From the NCBI RefSeq assembly GCF_028009165.1, contig NC_079242.1:2480001-2544000 (forward strand): DNA of 64,000 nucleotides, given 5' to 3'. Position 1 is the first letter of the stretch, and each line of letters starts with the position of its first letter. Of this stretch, positions 56,005-64,000 are shown one piece after another. The translations under genes were made by a program, and so were the position numbers. The notes beneath the pieces are model-generated. The model worked only from the letters and a program-made list of their open reading frames with translations. It did no database searches and was not told the origin of the DNA. Source of the DNA: Akanthomyces muscarius (lineage: Eukaryota > Ascomycota > Sordariomycetes > Hypocreales > Cordycipitaceae).

Positions 56005-57051
56005 ATGGAGACGATATTGCCTTGTGTAGAGGTCGTGCCGCCGGCGGCGAACCGAGCGCGGCTGCTACCAGAACTCATTCTACAGATTGTGGACTGCGTC
56101 GTGCCACCAAACGCCGATACCATCCTACCACCCTCTCACATCTCCACAAAGACACTGATCGCGCTGAGTACTACCAGCCGGATCACCTGCAAGCAGGCGC
56201 AGAGGCTCCTGCGACAGCGCTGCCTCTACCTCGACACCCGCCGGCGCGCCGAGTCCTTTCTGCGATGCCTGCAGGCCGCCACCAAGGACACCGCCACGGC
56301 GCCCCGGGAAGACATACGCCTGGCGGCCATGTTCCTGGCGCCGTTTGACCGGAAGCTGCTCGACGACGTGCCGACGGCCAAGCTGGTGCGGGCGCTGTTC
56401 TACGCTGTCGGCGGCTCGCTGCGGCGGCTCGTGGTGCGCATGCCGTTTGCGACGCTGCACCCCGTCGTGGACCACCTGGGCGTGCGGGAGATCCTCCGCG
56501 AGGGCTTCGCGCAGCTGGAGCGCCTGGAGGAGTTTGTCGGCCTCCACGAGTACCCGAACCTCAACCTGGCGGCGAGCCGCGCGCCGCGGCTGCGCACCGA
56601 GGACCTCTGGAACGCGTGGCCGGAGCTGCGGCGCCTGGTACTCTTCGGCGCCGAGATTGACGACGAGAAGCTCTGGGAGGGGCTCGCGCGGCTGCCGCGG
56701 CTGACAGACGTGGTGCTGGCGCGGCCGCGCAACGTCGGCGTGCTGGACATGAAGGAGGAGTACTTTGCGGCGGGGGCCGGGGTCCAGGAGAAGGGCGAAG
56801 AGTTTGATGCGGGAAAGGAGATGCGCGTGATGCTGATGGATGTGTCGTATGACGTGCAGGACATTCAGACGGACAGCTGGGAGAAGAGGGATCCGGACGG
56901 AGCGATGACGGTGGAGGTGTACGAGGTGCCGACGTCGTATTATGGCGATGAGACGGAGCAGGAGACGGTGGCGGCGTGGGTGAGCGGAGGGGTATGGAGT
57001 GGACAGATCTGGGACTGGCGAGGAGAGGTGGTTGGACGGGGTTTACTGTAA
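56005..57051 (+). CDS. F-box-like hypothetical protein, 348 aa
   Basis: One intronless GC-rich frame of 348 residues. RARLLPELILQIVDCVVPP (about 17-35), followed by TKTLIALSTTSRITCKQAQR, resembles a fungal F-box (L-P-x-E-L-x-x-x-I). The middle has leucine-rich, beta/alpha-like segments (LRRLVVRMPFATLHPVVDHL, LRRLVLFGAEIDDEKLWEGL, RLTDVVLARPRNVGV) that could be degenerate LRR turns. The C-terminal part is acidic. If it is an F-box protein it would recruit substrates to an SCF ubiquitin ligase; the target is unknown. The final codons lie in a tandem duplication that runs through the stop codon (about 57000-57125). Confidence 0.78.
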   Translation: METILPCVEVVPPAANRARLLPELILQIVDCVVPPNADTILPPSHISTKTLIALSTTSRITCKQAQRLLRQRCLYLDTRRRAESFLRCLQAATKDTATAPREDIRLAAMFLAPFDRKLLDDVPTAKLVRALFYAVGGSLRRLVVRMPFATLHPVVDHLGVREILREGFAQLERLEEFVGLHEYPNLNLAASRAPRLRTEDLWNAWPELRRLVLFGAEIDDEKLWEGLARLPRLTDVVLARPRNVGVLDMKEEYFAAGAGVQEKGEEFDAGKEMRVMLMDVSYDVQDIQTDSWEKRDPDGAMTVEVYEVPTSYYGDETEQETVAAWVSGGVWSGQIWDWRGEVVGRGLL

Positions 57052-57125
57052 CTGAGAACATGGGATGGGGATGGATCTGGGACTGGTCAGGAGAGGTGGC
57101 TGTATGGGGTGTACTGTAGTCCACA
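57000..57125 (+). repeat. Imperfect direct duplication across the F-box gene stop codon
   Basis: About 60-nt unit (GGATCTGGGACTGG.. AGGAGAGGTGG.. GGGGT.TACTGTA) present twice in tandem: the first copy codes for the last residues and the stop, the second lies in the 3' flank. Confidence 0.8.
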
Positions 57126-57267
57126 ACACGGGACGCAAAACATAGATAGTTTACTTCGGCCACATTGCGCATAGTAAATTTAGAAGTTGGTTCCTTGGGG
57201 GCATCGTTCTGAATACGTGATGAATAGATCGGAAACGAATGGTCGCCAGTAGCTCTGGGAGAGTCTC

Positions 57268-58054
57268 TTATATGTCGGTGCGAGCTTTGGGATCTCGCAC
57301 CAATGCCTCTCGGGTTACGTCTCCTCCACGGGTCGACACCGCAATAGTATCAAAGCTCTCAAAGCCATGCTTCAAATATATTGAAGATTCTGCCGGGCCA
57401 GATTCCAGGTAGCAGACTATGCTCTGCTCATCTGCAAACTTGGTCGCCCATTTTAGCATCAGATTGGCTGCGTCCGACTCGCGATATTCAGGGAGAACAC
57501 TCCACATGTCAAGAGCTGCACAGAGAATCGGCATTTTTGCGTCAGCGTACAAAAAAAGGGGATCAAATCAGGAACCGAAAATTTGCAACGTACTCATGTT
57601 AGGACGCTCTTGGACACATCGATCAAATACAGCGCCTGCTTGCTCGCCGAACCGCATGGCAAGATCCAGGTCGAGCGTCGCGGGTCTCTGTCTCGGTGGA
57701 ATAACAGCCCCTGCTGGGATACCTGCTGGGCGCTCAAGTCGCTGTCAGAGGCGTAGGAGCAGGAAGTGAGGGCTCACCTGTGCGCGGGGGCAGGAAAGGA
57801 AGCTGCGCCTCCTCCACCATCCATCGCGAGACGGCCACAATCTTGCCAGTGTCCGCATCGACGACCTTTTTGTGGTGCCACGGCGCAAAGCCGTAGACGC
57901 TGAGCCAGCGCTCCTTGGACGCCGCGACGGCCGCGTCAAAGGACAGGCCGGGGTGAAGGGCCTGTAGGAGGTCGTCGCTGGCCGAGGCGGCGGCTTGTAC
58001 GAGGGCGAGTTGGCCGCCGTCGGCAAAATCGACGTCTTGGAGCTCCAGCTTCAT
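57268..58054 (-). CDS. GNAT-family N-acetyltransferase, 217 aa
   Basis: Three exons (58054-57778, 57722-57594, 57515-57268) give 217 residues. The N-terminus MKLELQDVDFADGGQLALVQ and then VYGFAPWHHKKVVDADTGKI, IVAVSRWMVEEAQLPF are typical of fungal GNAT proteins. The acetyl-CoA-binding region reads LDMWSVLPEYRESDAANLML at about 138-157, where the usual Q/R-x-x-G-x-G/A loop has no glycine (RESDAA). ADEQSIVCYLESGPAES and YLKHGFESFD close the fold. The family acetylates small molecules or proteins; substrate unknown. Because the pyrophosphate-binding glycines are missing, catalytic competence is doubtful. Splice joints are in phase 1 at both introns and restore RT/GIPAG and NM/TLDMW. Confidence 0.8.
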
Positions 58055-58713
58055 TGTTCCGATAGGTTTCGACGTTCAGAGACGGTAGGAAAAGAGGCAC
58101 GAATTCAAAGGCAGCTGTGCGAGCAAAGTAGTCTATAGAATCAAAAGCCAGGCTTATTGATTGTTCAATGAGAATTGGCGAATGCTGCGTTGTGCCGGTG
58201 AGTGACTCTTTGCCGTCGCAGCCTCTTTGTTAGTGCCAGTGGATAAGGCTGCGACGTGCATGTGCCTCCCCATGATCCGCTGATGGAACGAACATGCTTC
58301 GAATATCGGCTTTTTTTTATTTGAAGGCAATTATGGGATGGAAATTACTGTGAAGAATTTGCGCACAGCGAAAAGTATCCGTGATGCACTCCATGGTCGT
58401 ACGCCACACATGTGCTGAGATACCATCTCTACATGGTAGTTACAGCTGAGTGAATTGCACTAGGTACAGAACTATGGTGGTCTTTAACAGCTCGCTGGGT
58501 TCAGAAACAGACGACAGTAGTACAGTAGAACAGTACCTTGCACTACAGAATCTGAAGTGCTGACGCCAGTTCCGGGAAGGTCTTCGCCTTGCCTCTATCA
58601 CGAGAACCGAGGCCATACATTTTCTCTGTCGCCATCTCGTTGCCTAGAAAAATGCTCCAATATCATTCCAGCCACATTGTGAAGAAATTACATTTTCATA
58701 GCTTTAATACAAA
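58055..58713. other. Upstream region of the GNAT gene
   Basis: No gene seen. AT-rich toward the kinase relic. Confidence 0.5.
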
Positions 58714-59046
58714 AGAAGCGGCCATGAACACCAGTATGTAGCGCTCAAGGCCTTGCGCGGTGACTGCTATTACGTGGACAAAGACACATATGAGGGAGAA
58801 ATTTTGAGACAGCTTCGCGACGGCAAGTCTACGCTGGCAGGCTACCCTTTCATCTGCCACTTGCTCGATGACTTTGAGATTGAAGGCCCATACGGAAAGC
58901 ACGCCTGTCTGATATTTTCTCTAATGGTCGAGACACTGCGCAGTCTCGGGGCATGGTTTGAAGATTCTCTCGTGTCGTATCCCAGCATGCGACGATTTAC
59001 CATTGAGCTTGCTCTGGCGCTTGATTATGCCATGGCCATGGCGTAG
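58714..59046 (+). pseudogene. Relic of an SRPK-type protein kinase (N-lobe fragment)
   Basis: An open frame with no good start shows the N-lobe of a fungal SRPK-like kinase: HEHQYVALKALRGDCYYVDK (the VALK lysine), YEGEILRQLRDGKS (alpha-C Glu), YPFICHLLDDFEIEGPYGKH, CLIFSLMVETLRSLGAWFED and MRRFTIELALALDYA. It then ends abruptly (LDYAMAMA, TAG) exactly where the family continues into the HxD catalytic loop. The glycine-rich loop upstream is also missing: an in-frame TAA lies just before. No C-lobe (DFG, APE) is found in the next kilobase. I therefore read it as a truncated, non-functional copy; a small expressed protein is not excluded. Confidence 0.7.
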
Positions 59047-60438
59047 TACACACAGGTAAAAGGCTGCCGGAGGGGACGGCGGCGATCGGCGGTGTGGCTT
59101 GGATTGCGTGCGCCTGCGTCGCTACCATTAGTTACCGGATGGGCGGGAGGATCTTTGTTCTGGAAACCCTGTGGAACATAGTTTTGTTTCAGCGCCCGAA
59201 TACCCCGGACGCCTCTCGTGGTTGCATTTATTTAGAGTTGGCACTCGTCATGGATGGATCATGATTATGCCTTTACTTGCCAAAACCTCCAAGCTGATCC
59301 CCCGCGTTTTCAATCACATGGCGTGCAAGGTTACGGTAGCATCGCTGCTAGCGATGCGACCAGGACAGAAGCAGGTGTAGTAGCTAATTTTTATCTGGCT
59401 GCCTGGGGGGTCTTTTGCATCAGTGGCTGGAGTGCGGCCGTTGATAGGACCGGCTAGCACTGTCTAGCAGTAGCGTAAGGGTGGCACAGCCATTTCGGGC
59501 GGCATGAAATGCGGAGAGTCCGGGATGGAGAAAACATTAGTTGTATTTATTAGTTGAGGTTAGGCAAGGCATGATGTACGTTGAATGTCGGTAGTTGGTT
59601 GCGAGAATGTCGTGCAGCGTGCCTCGTGGATCACCCGGAAGTGTTTGTGTCATGCCACTGACGTTTGACAGCCGAGCAAGCGAATAAAAGCAGCGGAACT
59701 GCTGCGGAAGGACTTGCTTTGACAATGATCATTTCCGTGTATTCGCCAGTAAAGCCTTTTCATACCAGTATGCAGGTCGCACTGCCACGAGTTGGCGGTG
59801 GAGTTGGCCGGGCCAAAGTCAAGTCCGCTACGGCCGCCAGCAAGAAAACGCCGCTGCCGTCGGCGCCCGTCACCAGTACCTTTTAGACAGTCGACAGCCG
59901 CCAGTTGCCCCCCCCCTTCGTCTCGGCCAGGCTGTGTTTCTGCGACGCTCCTCTACGTCAGTTTCTCCCCTCGACAACAACAAAGAGACTGGCGTGCGGG
60001 GCTGTGCGTCTCTACCAAGCGCCATCTGGTTGAATCTTATTCTGCTTGATCGAATACCTCCAGTCCTTACCCTTTCCCGCCCGACCCGATCTGATCCGAC
60101 CCAATTCGTCCACTTCGTCCACTTCCGAGGGCAGTACCTGTGCGCCTAGTCGATCGTCTGCCTACGCCCGGCCGTCTTGGCTGGCTGCGCGACCCCGAAT
60201 TACATAAATATTCGTCGCACGCGCAGACACGGGATAAATCAACATATGCTTGCGCAGCATCATCATCTCGCATTTGCCGGTCGGCCGTTCATGATCAGCA
60301 CAGCGTCAGCGCTCCTCGTGCTCCGCTAATCCCGACTCAAACCGAGCGCGTCACATCTGCCCTCACTCCTCTCTTCTCCTCTTGAGGCGCTTCGCAGAGC
60401 GGCAACGACATACCGGCAACGACAGCAACCATATTTTA
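59047..60438. other. Intergenic region, 1.4 kb
   Basis: Between the kinase relic and the deubiquitinase gene, containing a CT-rich promoter and a CATAAATATTC box near 60204. No coding frame is convincing. Confidence 0.55.
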
Positions 60439-62433
60439 ATGCCCGACAAGTCGGCCACGGTGGTGTCGTACGCCGCTGGGGCGTCGCTCGCGGCCGCAGC
60501 CCTCATCTACGTCTTTGGACCGACCTTTGCCATTGACCACGATGGTACCAGCTCCAAGAAAAAGACCATTGTCGGCTTGCGCAACCAGGCCAATGACTGC
60601 TTCATCAACTCGGTCCTCCAGGCTCTTGCGGGTCTGGGCGACCTGCGCATCTACCTGATCCGCGAGACGCACCGTCGCCGCATTGAGGACCCAGCAGTTT
60701 ACGCCAACTTGGTCCAGCCCGGCTCGCCCGAGGAGGACGCCAGTGGTGGCGGCGAGATGCCCCTGTGGAAGCTCCAGGGTCTGCAAGATGGTCTCGTCAC
60801 GCACGGGCTCAAGGAGATGATTGACCACCTCAACGAACGACCCATTGCGAAAAAGGCCATTTCCCCATTTCCGTTTGTCCGCGTCCTCGAAGTCGCCTTC
60901 AAACAGCGCATCAGCAGGCAACAGCAAGACGCCCAGGAATTTCTGCAGATTGTCGCCGAGCGCTTAAAGGACGAGTACCACGCCGGCCAACGAGCGAGGT
61001 TACACGCGCGGTCGGCGGTCAACGGCAGCGGTAGCGGTAGCGGCAGCAGCTCTGCGACGAATTCAAATGCCGAGCAGAGCGACAACGAAAAGGACGAGAA
61101 GGGGACTGCGACAAATGGCACATCGAATGGTCTCGCCGCACCTGTCGCAAACGGAACTACGGGCGACGGAACCAGCTCCCAAACAAATTCAGACACGGAT
61201 AGTTTGCTACCCAACACAGCGTTGCCAACCTCGACGCGGCCGCTGCCCATCGAGCTGGAGGACGGCTTCCCCATGGAGGGGAAATATGAGTCTCATCTCG
61301 AATGCCAAACGTGTGGTTACAAGACAAAGCCCCGAGAGGAAACTTTTTGCACAATAACTCTGGCGGTACCTCAGGTCATGTCTACGTCCCTGAGCTCCTG
61401 CTTCGACGGCATTTTCAAGACGGAATACATTGACGACTTCAAATGTGAAATGTGCCGTCTCGTACAGACGGTGGCCAACCTCGAGCATGAAGTTTCGCGC
61501 TCGACGTCGGAATCATTCAAGGCAAACGCCCTCGACAGCATCGCCAAGCTCAAGGAGGCCATCCGTACCGACCCGGAACAGCCCCCTGAAGGTGTTGACC
61601 TTGGCGACATTCGCTACGCACCCAAGCGCCGCATCGCCAAGACGACGAGCATGACCATCTTCCCCAAGATTCTTGCCATTCACCTATCGCGCTCCATCTA
61701 CGGCGTTGGGCAAATGACACAGAAGAATTCGGCAAAGGTTTCCTTCCCCGAGCAGCTGCCCCTCGGAGGGTTGGCTGACCAGCGCCGGTATAAGCTCCTA
61801 GGCATGGTAACGCACCGCGGCGGCCATAACAGCGGCCACTACGAAGCATTCAGGCGGCAAAATGTGCCACCGCACTTCCCCAACCAAAACACATTCATGC
61901 AGTCCGAAGTCTATAGCAAGACGCCCACGCCCCTCTCTACACCTGTCATACGCGCCAAGCATGCGGACAGCCCCGCCACCTCGACTCCCGACCTTCTTTC
62001 TCCCACCTCCACCGCAGCTTCTTCTACGCCCTCCCTAGATTCTGTACCTGCACAAGCCCCGCGCAGTGTACCTTCATCCGCAGTACCGGAAAAGATGAGC
62101 TCTAGCATCAACGGCCGCGATCGCGACACCGACACGAGCAGCCTGCGATCTGTCGCCGCGTCCACCAAGTCGGCGCTGTCACGGCTCACCTCGGGAAAGT
62201 ATGACGGCGGTAGCAAGACGGGATCACCAAAACTGCGACCCCAATCTCAACCACAATCGCAAGCTGCGCACTCGCTTACAGGAAGCATCAAGCGCACAAA
62301 ACCCAAGCGGGCCAAGCAGCATCTAGATCGCTGGTGGCGAGTGAGCGATGAAAAGGTCCGCGAAGCTAAGACCGGCGAGGTCCTGAGCATGCAGAAGGAG
62401 GTGTATCTTTTGTTTTACGAACTGGAAAAGTAA
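60439..62433 (+). CDS. USP16-like membrane-anchored ubiquitin-specific protease
   Basis: Intronless, 664 residues. One membrane segment near the N-terminus (about 6-31, VVSYAAGASLAAAALIYVFG) is followed by the USP domain, as in yeast Ubp16 of the mitochondrial outer membrane. The Cys box QANDCFINSVLQALAG has the catalytic Cys at 54. QDAQEFLQIVAERLKDEY follows, then a Ser/Asn/Thr-rich insertion (about 195-265). The zinc-ribbon-like pairs CQTCGY and CEMC lie in the fingers. The His box HRGGHNSGHYEAF has its catalytic His near 467. A second disordered insertion of about 165 residues precedes the last box W-W-R-V-S-D (about 632-637) that carries the third catalytic residue. Start chosen at MPDKSATVV, because the residues before it look like leader sequence. 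Confidence 0.9.
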   Translation: MPDKSATVVSYAAGASLAAAALIYVFGPTFAIDHDGTSSKKKTIVGLRNQANDCFINSVLQALAGLGDLRIYLIRETHRRRIEDPAVYANLVQPGSPEEDASGGGEMPLWKLQGLQDGLVTHGLKEMIDHLNERPIAKKAISPFPFVRVLEVAFKQRISRQQQDAQEFLQIVAERLKDEYHAGQRARLHARSAVNGSGSGSGSSSATNSNAEQSDNEKDEKGTATNGTSNGLAAPVANGTTGDGTSSQTNSDTDSLLPNTALPTSTRPLPIELEDGFPMEGKYESHLECQTCGYKTKPREETFCTITLAVPQVMSTSLSSCFDGIFKTEYIDDFKCEMCRLVQTVANLEHEVSRSTSESFKANALDSIAKLKEAIRTDPEQPPEGVDLGDIRYAPKRRIAKTTSMTIFPKILAIHLSRSIYGVGQMTQKNSAKVSFPEQLPLGGLADQRRYKLLGMVTHRGGHNSGHYEAFRRQNVPPHFPNQNTFMQSEVYSKTPTPLSTPVIRAKHADSPATSTPDLLSPTSTAASSTPSLDSVPAQAPRSVPSSAVPEKMSSSINGRDRDTDTSSLRSVAASTKSALSRLTSGKYDGGSKTGSPKLRPQSQPQSQAAHSLTGSIKRTKPKRAKQHLDRWWRVSDEKVREAKTGEVLSMQKEVYLLFYELEK

Positions 62434-63121
62434 AGAGTTCGGACCGTGTCGGTGGGAATAAAAATTCGTGTTGGTTTGTAGAGCAAGGTGTACAAGGACG
62501 AGAGCCTAGACCTCTAGGACGTACATAATCACCGTTTTTGGACATAACAAACTCTTTTTCTGCTAGAATACTTGCATAAGTAGATAAACAGCATCTTCAG
62601 AGTAGTACTTCTTTTGCTTTTTTTAATTCTGCTAGGCTGTTGGTTTGTGTAAACTTGATTTGCACAATGACGTGCTGGTTGTAAGTCGGTTGAACTGATG
62701 AGTCAGCGAAACTTTTTGTACTCCTAATCTTTGCGCAGGCCATCAATTTCATCTTCGACAATTCAACGCAGTAGACGACAAAACTGTGGCCAATTGACGT
62801 TTTGCTCATTCTCGAACTATCAAAGCCTATACGGAAACAATCTTCGAGTTGGCAAAGGAGTCGCCGGTCACAGGCCAGACATTGTCGATACGCGAGCCTC
62901 GCGTAGGCGACCCCCCTAGCCCAGCGGCACCATGCTCACGAAGGACTTTTACAGAAAGAGGTAAATCGTTTGCACGGCAGGACAATTTATGAGTTTATAC
63001 ATTGGAACCCATCCAAACTTCTCTTTACCTCGTAAATATCGAAAAGCTTTGGCGAATTTGGCCCTCTGAAACGCACATTCTTCATACCCCTGTTCGACAC
63101 CACGGCGGTCCACCACACATA
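62434..63121. other. Intergenic region USP gene / glycosyltransferase
   Basis: 3' flank of the deubiquitinase and promoter of the glycosyltransferase. An isolated ATG frame at 62932-62960 with a GTAAAT donor was considered as an extra exon and rejected. Confidence 0.5.
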
Positions 63122-64000
63122 ATGCTCAACATACCAAGGCGCCTGCGCAAGCGCCTCCTTCAAATTGCACTCCTAGGGTTCGTCTTTTTAAGCATAGCAT
63201 ACATTGTACTGCCGCCAGATTCTTCGATTCGCTTGGCGCTGCGCTTCAACGCGGCCCGCGCGTCGGCCGCCGTGCGCACAGCAACTGAGGACAGGGACGC
63301 CTGGTTGCGGCTGCCGGCGCGGTATGAGCTCGACCTGCGCGAGGACGTGGGATACCTGATCAAGACGGGCTACGGAACCAGGCACCGCGTGCCGTTGCAG
63401 CTGGCCGCGCTGCAAGGGAGCTACGGCGGCGGCCTGCTGGGCAAGGAGGGCAAGGACTACATCGTGGTGGGTGACTGGACGACTGTGGACGACAAGGATG
63501 CCAAAAAGATTGGCGTGCCGGTGCACAATGTGCTCCAGACGGTGCGGGAGTATGGCGACGGGGACTGGAGGGCGCATCATAGGTTCAAAAAGTACCAGAC
63601 GCTACAAAGTGCTATTGTGGCGGGCGATGAGGAGACGGCGCTGGAAATTGGACGCAGTGTGGGCTGGGAGCTGGATGCGCTCAAGGTATGCTGCCTGTGA
63701 CTGCTTCGATTTACGGGAAAACACTAACGAGATGCAGTTTGCGCCGGGCATGGAGCTCATGTATAAGACGATGCCTAACAAAAAATGGTATCTCATTTTG
63801 GACGACGACACCTTTGTGATCAAGTCGACGCTGAACCTGTTCTTGTCCCACCTGAACCCTGACAATGCCCATTACATCGGCAATGCCGTGGGCGACTTCC
63901 GCGGCCGGTTTGCGCACGGCGGATCGGCCATAATCATATCCGGCGAGGCCATGCGGCGCCTTTTTCGCCGCAAGGACGTCGTGCGGCAGGCGTACCTCGA
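63122..64000 (+). CDS. Glycosyltransferase family 31-like (DUF604/Fringe-like), partial
   Basis: Exon 1 63122-63685 and exon 2 from 63738 to the window edge; about 275 residues are visible and the 3' end is missing. It is a type II membrane protein: basic MLNIPRRLRKRLLQ, then a membrane segment (about 12-30). The catalytic DxD motif is in KKWYLILDDDTFVIKS (Asp about 210-212), followed by NAHYIGNAVGDFRGRFAHGG and the start of GSAIIISGEAM, typical of fungal DUF604/galactosyltransferase-31 proteins. The family transfers a sugar from a nucleotide sugar in the Golgi; donor and acceptor cannot be read here. The frame is open further upstream (to about 63002), but the chosen ATG gives the expected short cytosolic tail. 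Confidence 0.85.

Noticed and set aside
62932..62960. Candidate extra first exon (MLTKDFYRKR with GTAAAT donor) for the glycosyltransferase
   Set aside because: None of the downstream AG acceptors I tested (62980, 63046) joins it in frame to the glycosyltransferase.

Overview
The window is nuclear DNA of a filamentous ascomycete (Pezizomycotina). The grounds are many short introns (about 50-130 nt; GTRNGT donors, CTRAC-like branch points, YAG acceptors), TATA/CT-rich promoters, and genes typical of the group: NADH dehydrogenase 17.8 kDa subunit, COA3, ATG11, CENP-H, a B-type alpha-tubulin and fungal DHA1-like MFS. I infer a Sordariomycete, probably Hypocreales, from general resemblance and from recurring GGTAGGTACCTACC intergenic motifs; this is not proven. 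I see no transposon, CRISPR array, rRNA or convincing tRNA.

Layout. 1-5 kb: the 3' end of a cell-surface protein, then a SAM O-methyltransferase convergent with an MFS transporter, the only part that looks like secondary metabolism or detoxification. 5-11.6 kb: long upstream regions, an unknown conserved 273-aa protein and a She3-like coiled-coil protein. 11.6-23.2 kb: a dense housekeeping block with PTA1/symplekin divergent from COA3, DEP1 (Rpd3L), NOP12 and alpha-tubulin. 24-31 kb: a small predicted membrane protein, ribosomal protein uS19, a SET-domain protein whose 3' end looks frameshifted, and the complex I 17.8 kDa subunit. 31-38.3 kb: a Nudix/DUF4743 protein with an eroded Nudix box, a GFO/IDH/MocA oxidoreductase, oligoribonuclease REX2 and phosphoglucomutase. 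38.6-44.3 kb: a nine-exon orphan and the HMG-box protein NHP6. 44.3-49.6 kb: a 5.3-kb gene-free stretch with micro- and minisatellites. 49.6-64 kb: CENP-H divergent from ATG11, an F-box-like protein, a GNAT acetyltransferase, a relic of an SRPK-type kinase, a membrane-anchored USP16-like deubiquitinase and the start of a family 31 glycosyltransferase.

The genes do not form one pathway. They are mostly independent single-gene functions: RNA processing (PTA1, NOP12, REX2), chromatin and chromosomes (DEP1, NHP6, CENP-H, SET), mitochondria (COA3, NUO17.8, USP16-like), cytoskeleton, autophagy and metabolism. Exon-intron models were built by hand from splice signals. For every spliced model the exon lengths sum to a multiple of three with a single open frame. 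Names come from remembered family motifs, not from a database search. The unusual items are the kinase relic, the SET-gene 3' frameshift with its repeat, the eroded Nudix box, presequence-like and overlapping upstream ORFs, stop-free 3n introns, the orphan nine-exon gene and the gene-free region upstream of NHP6.
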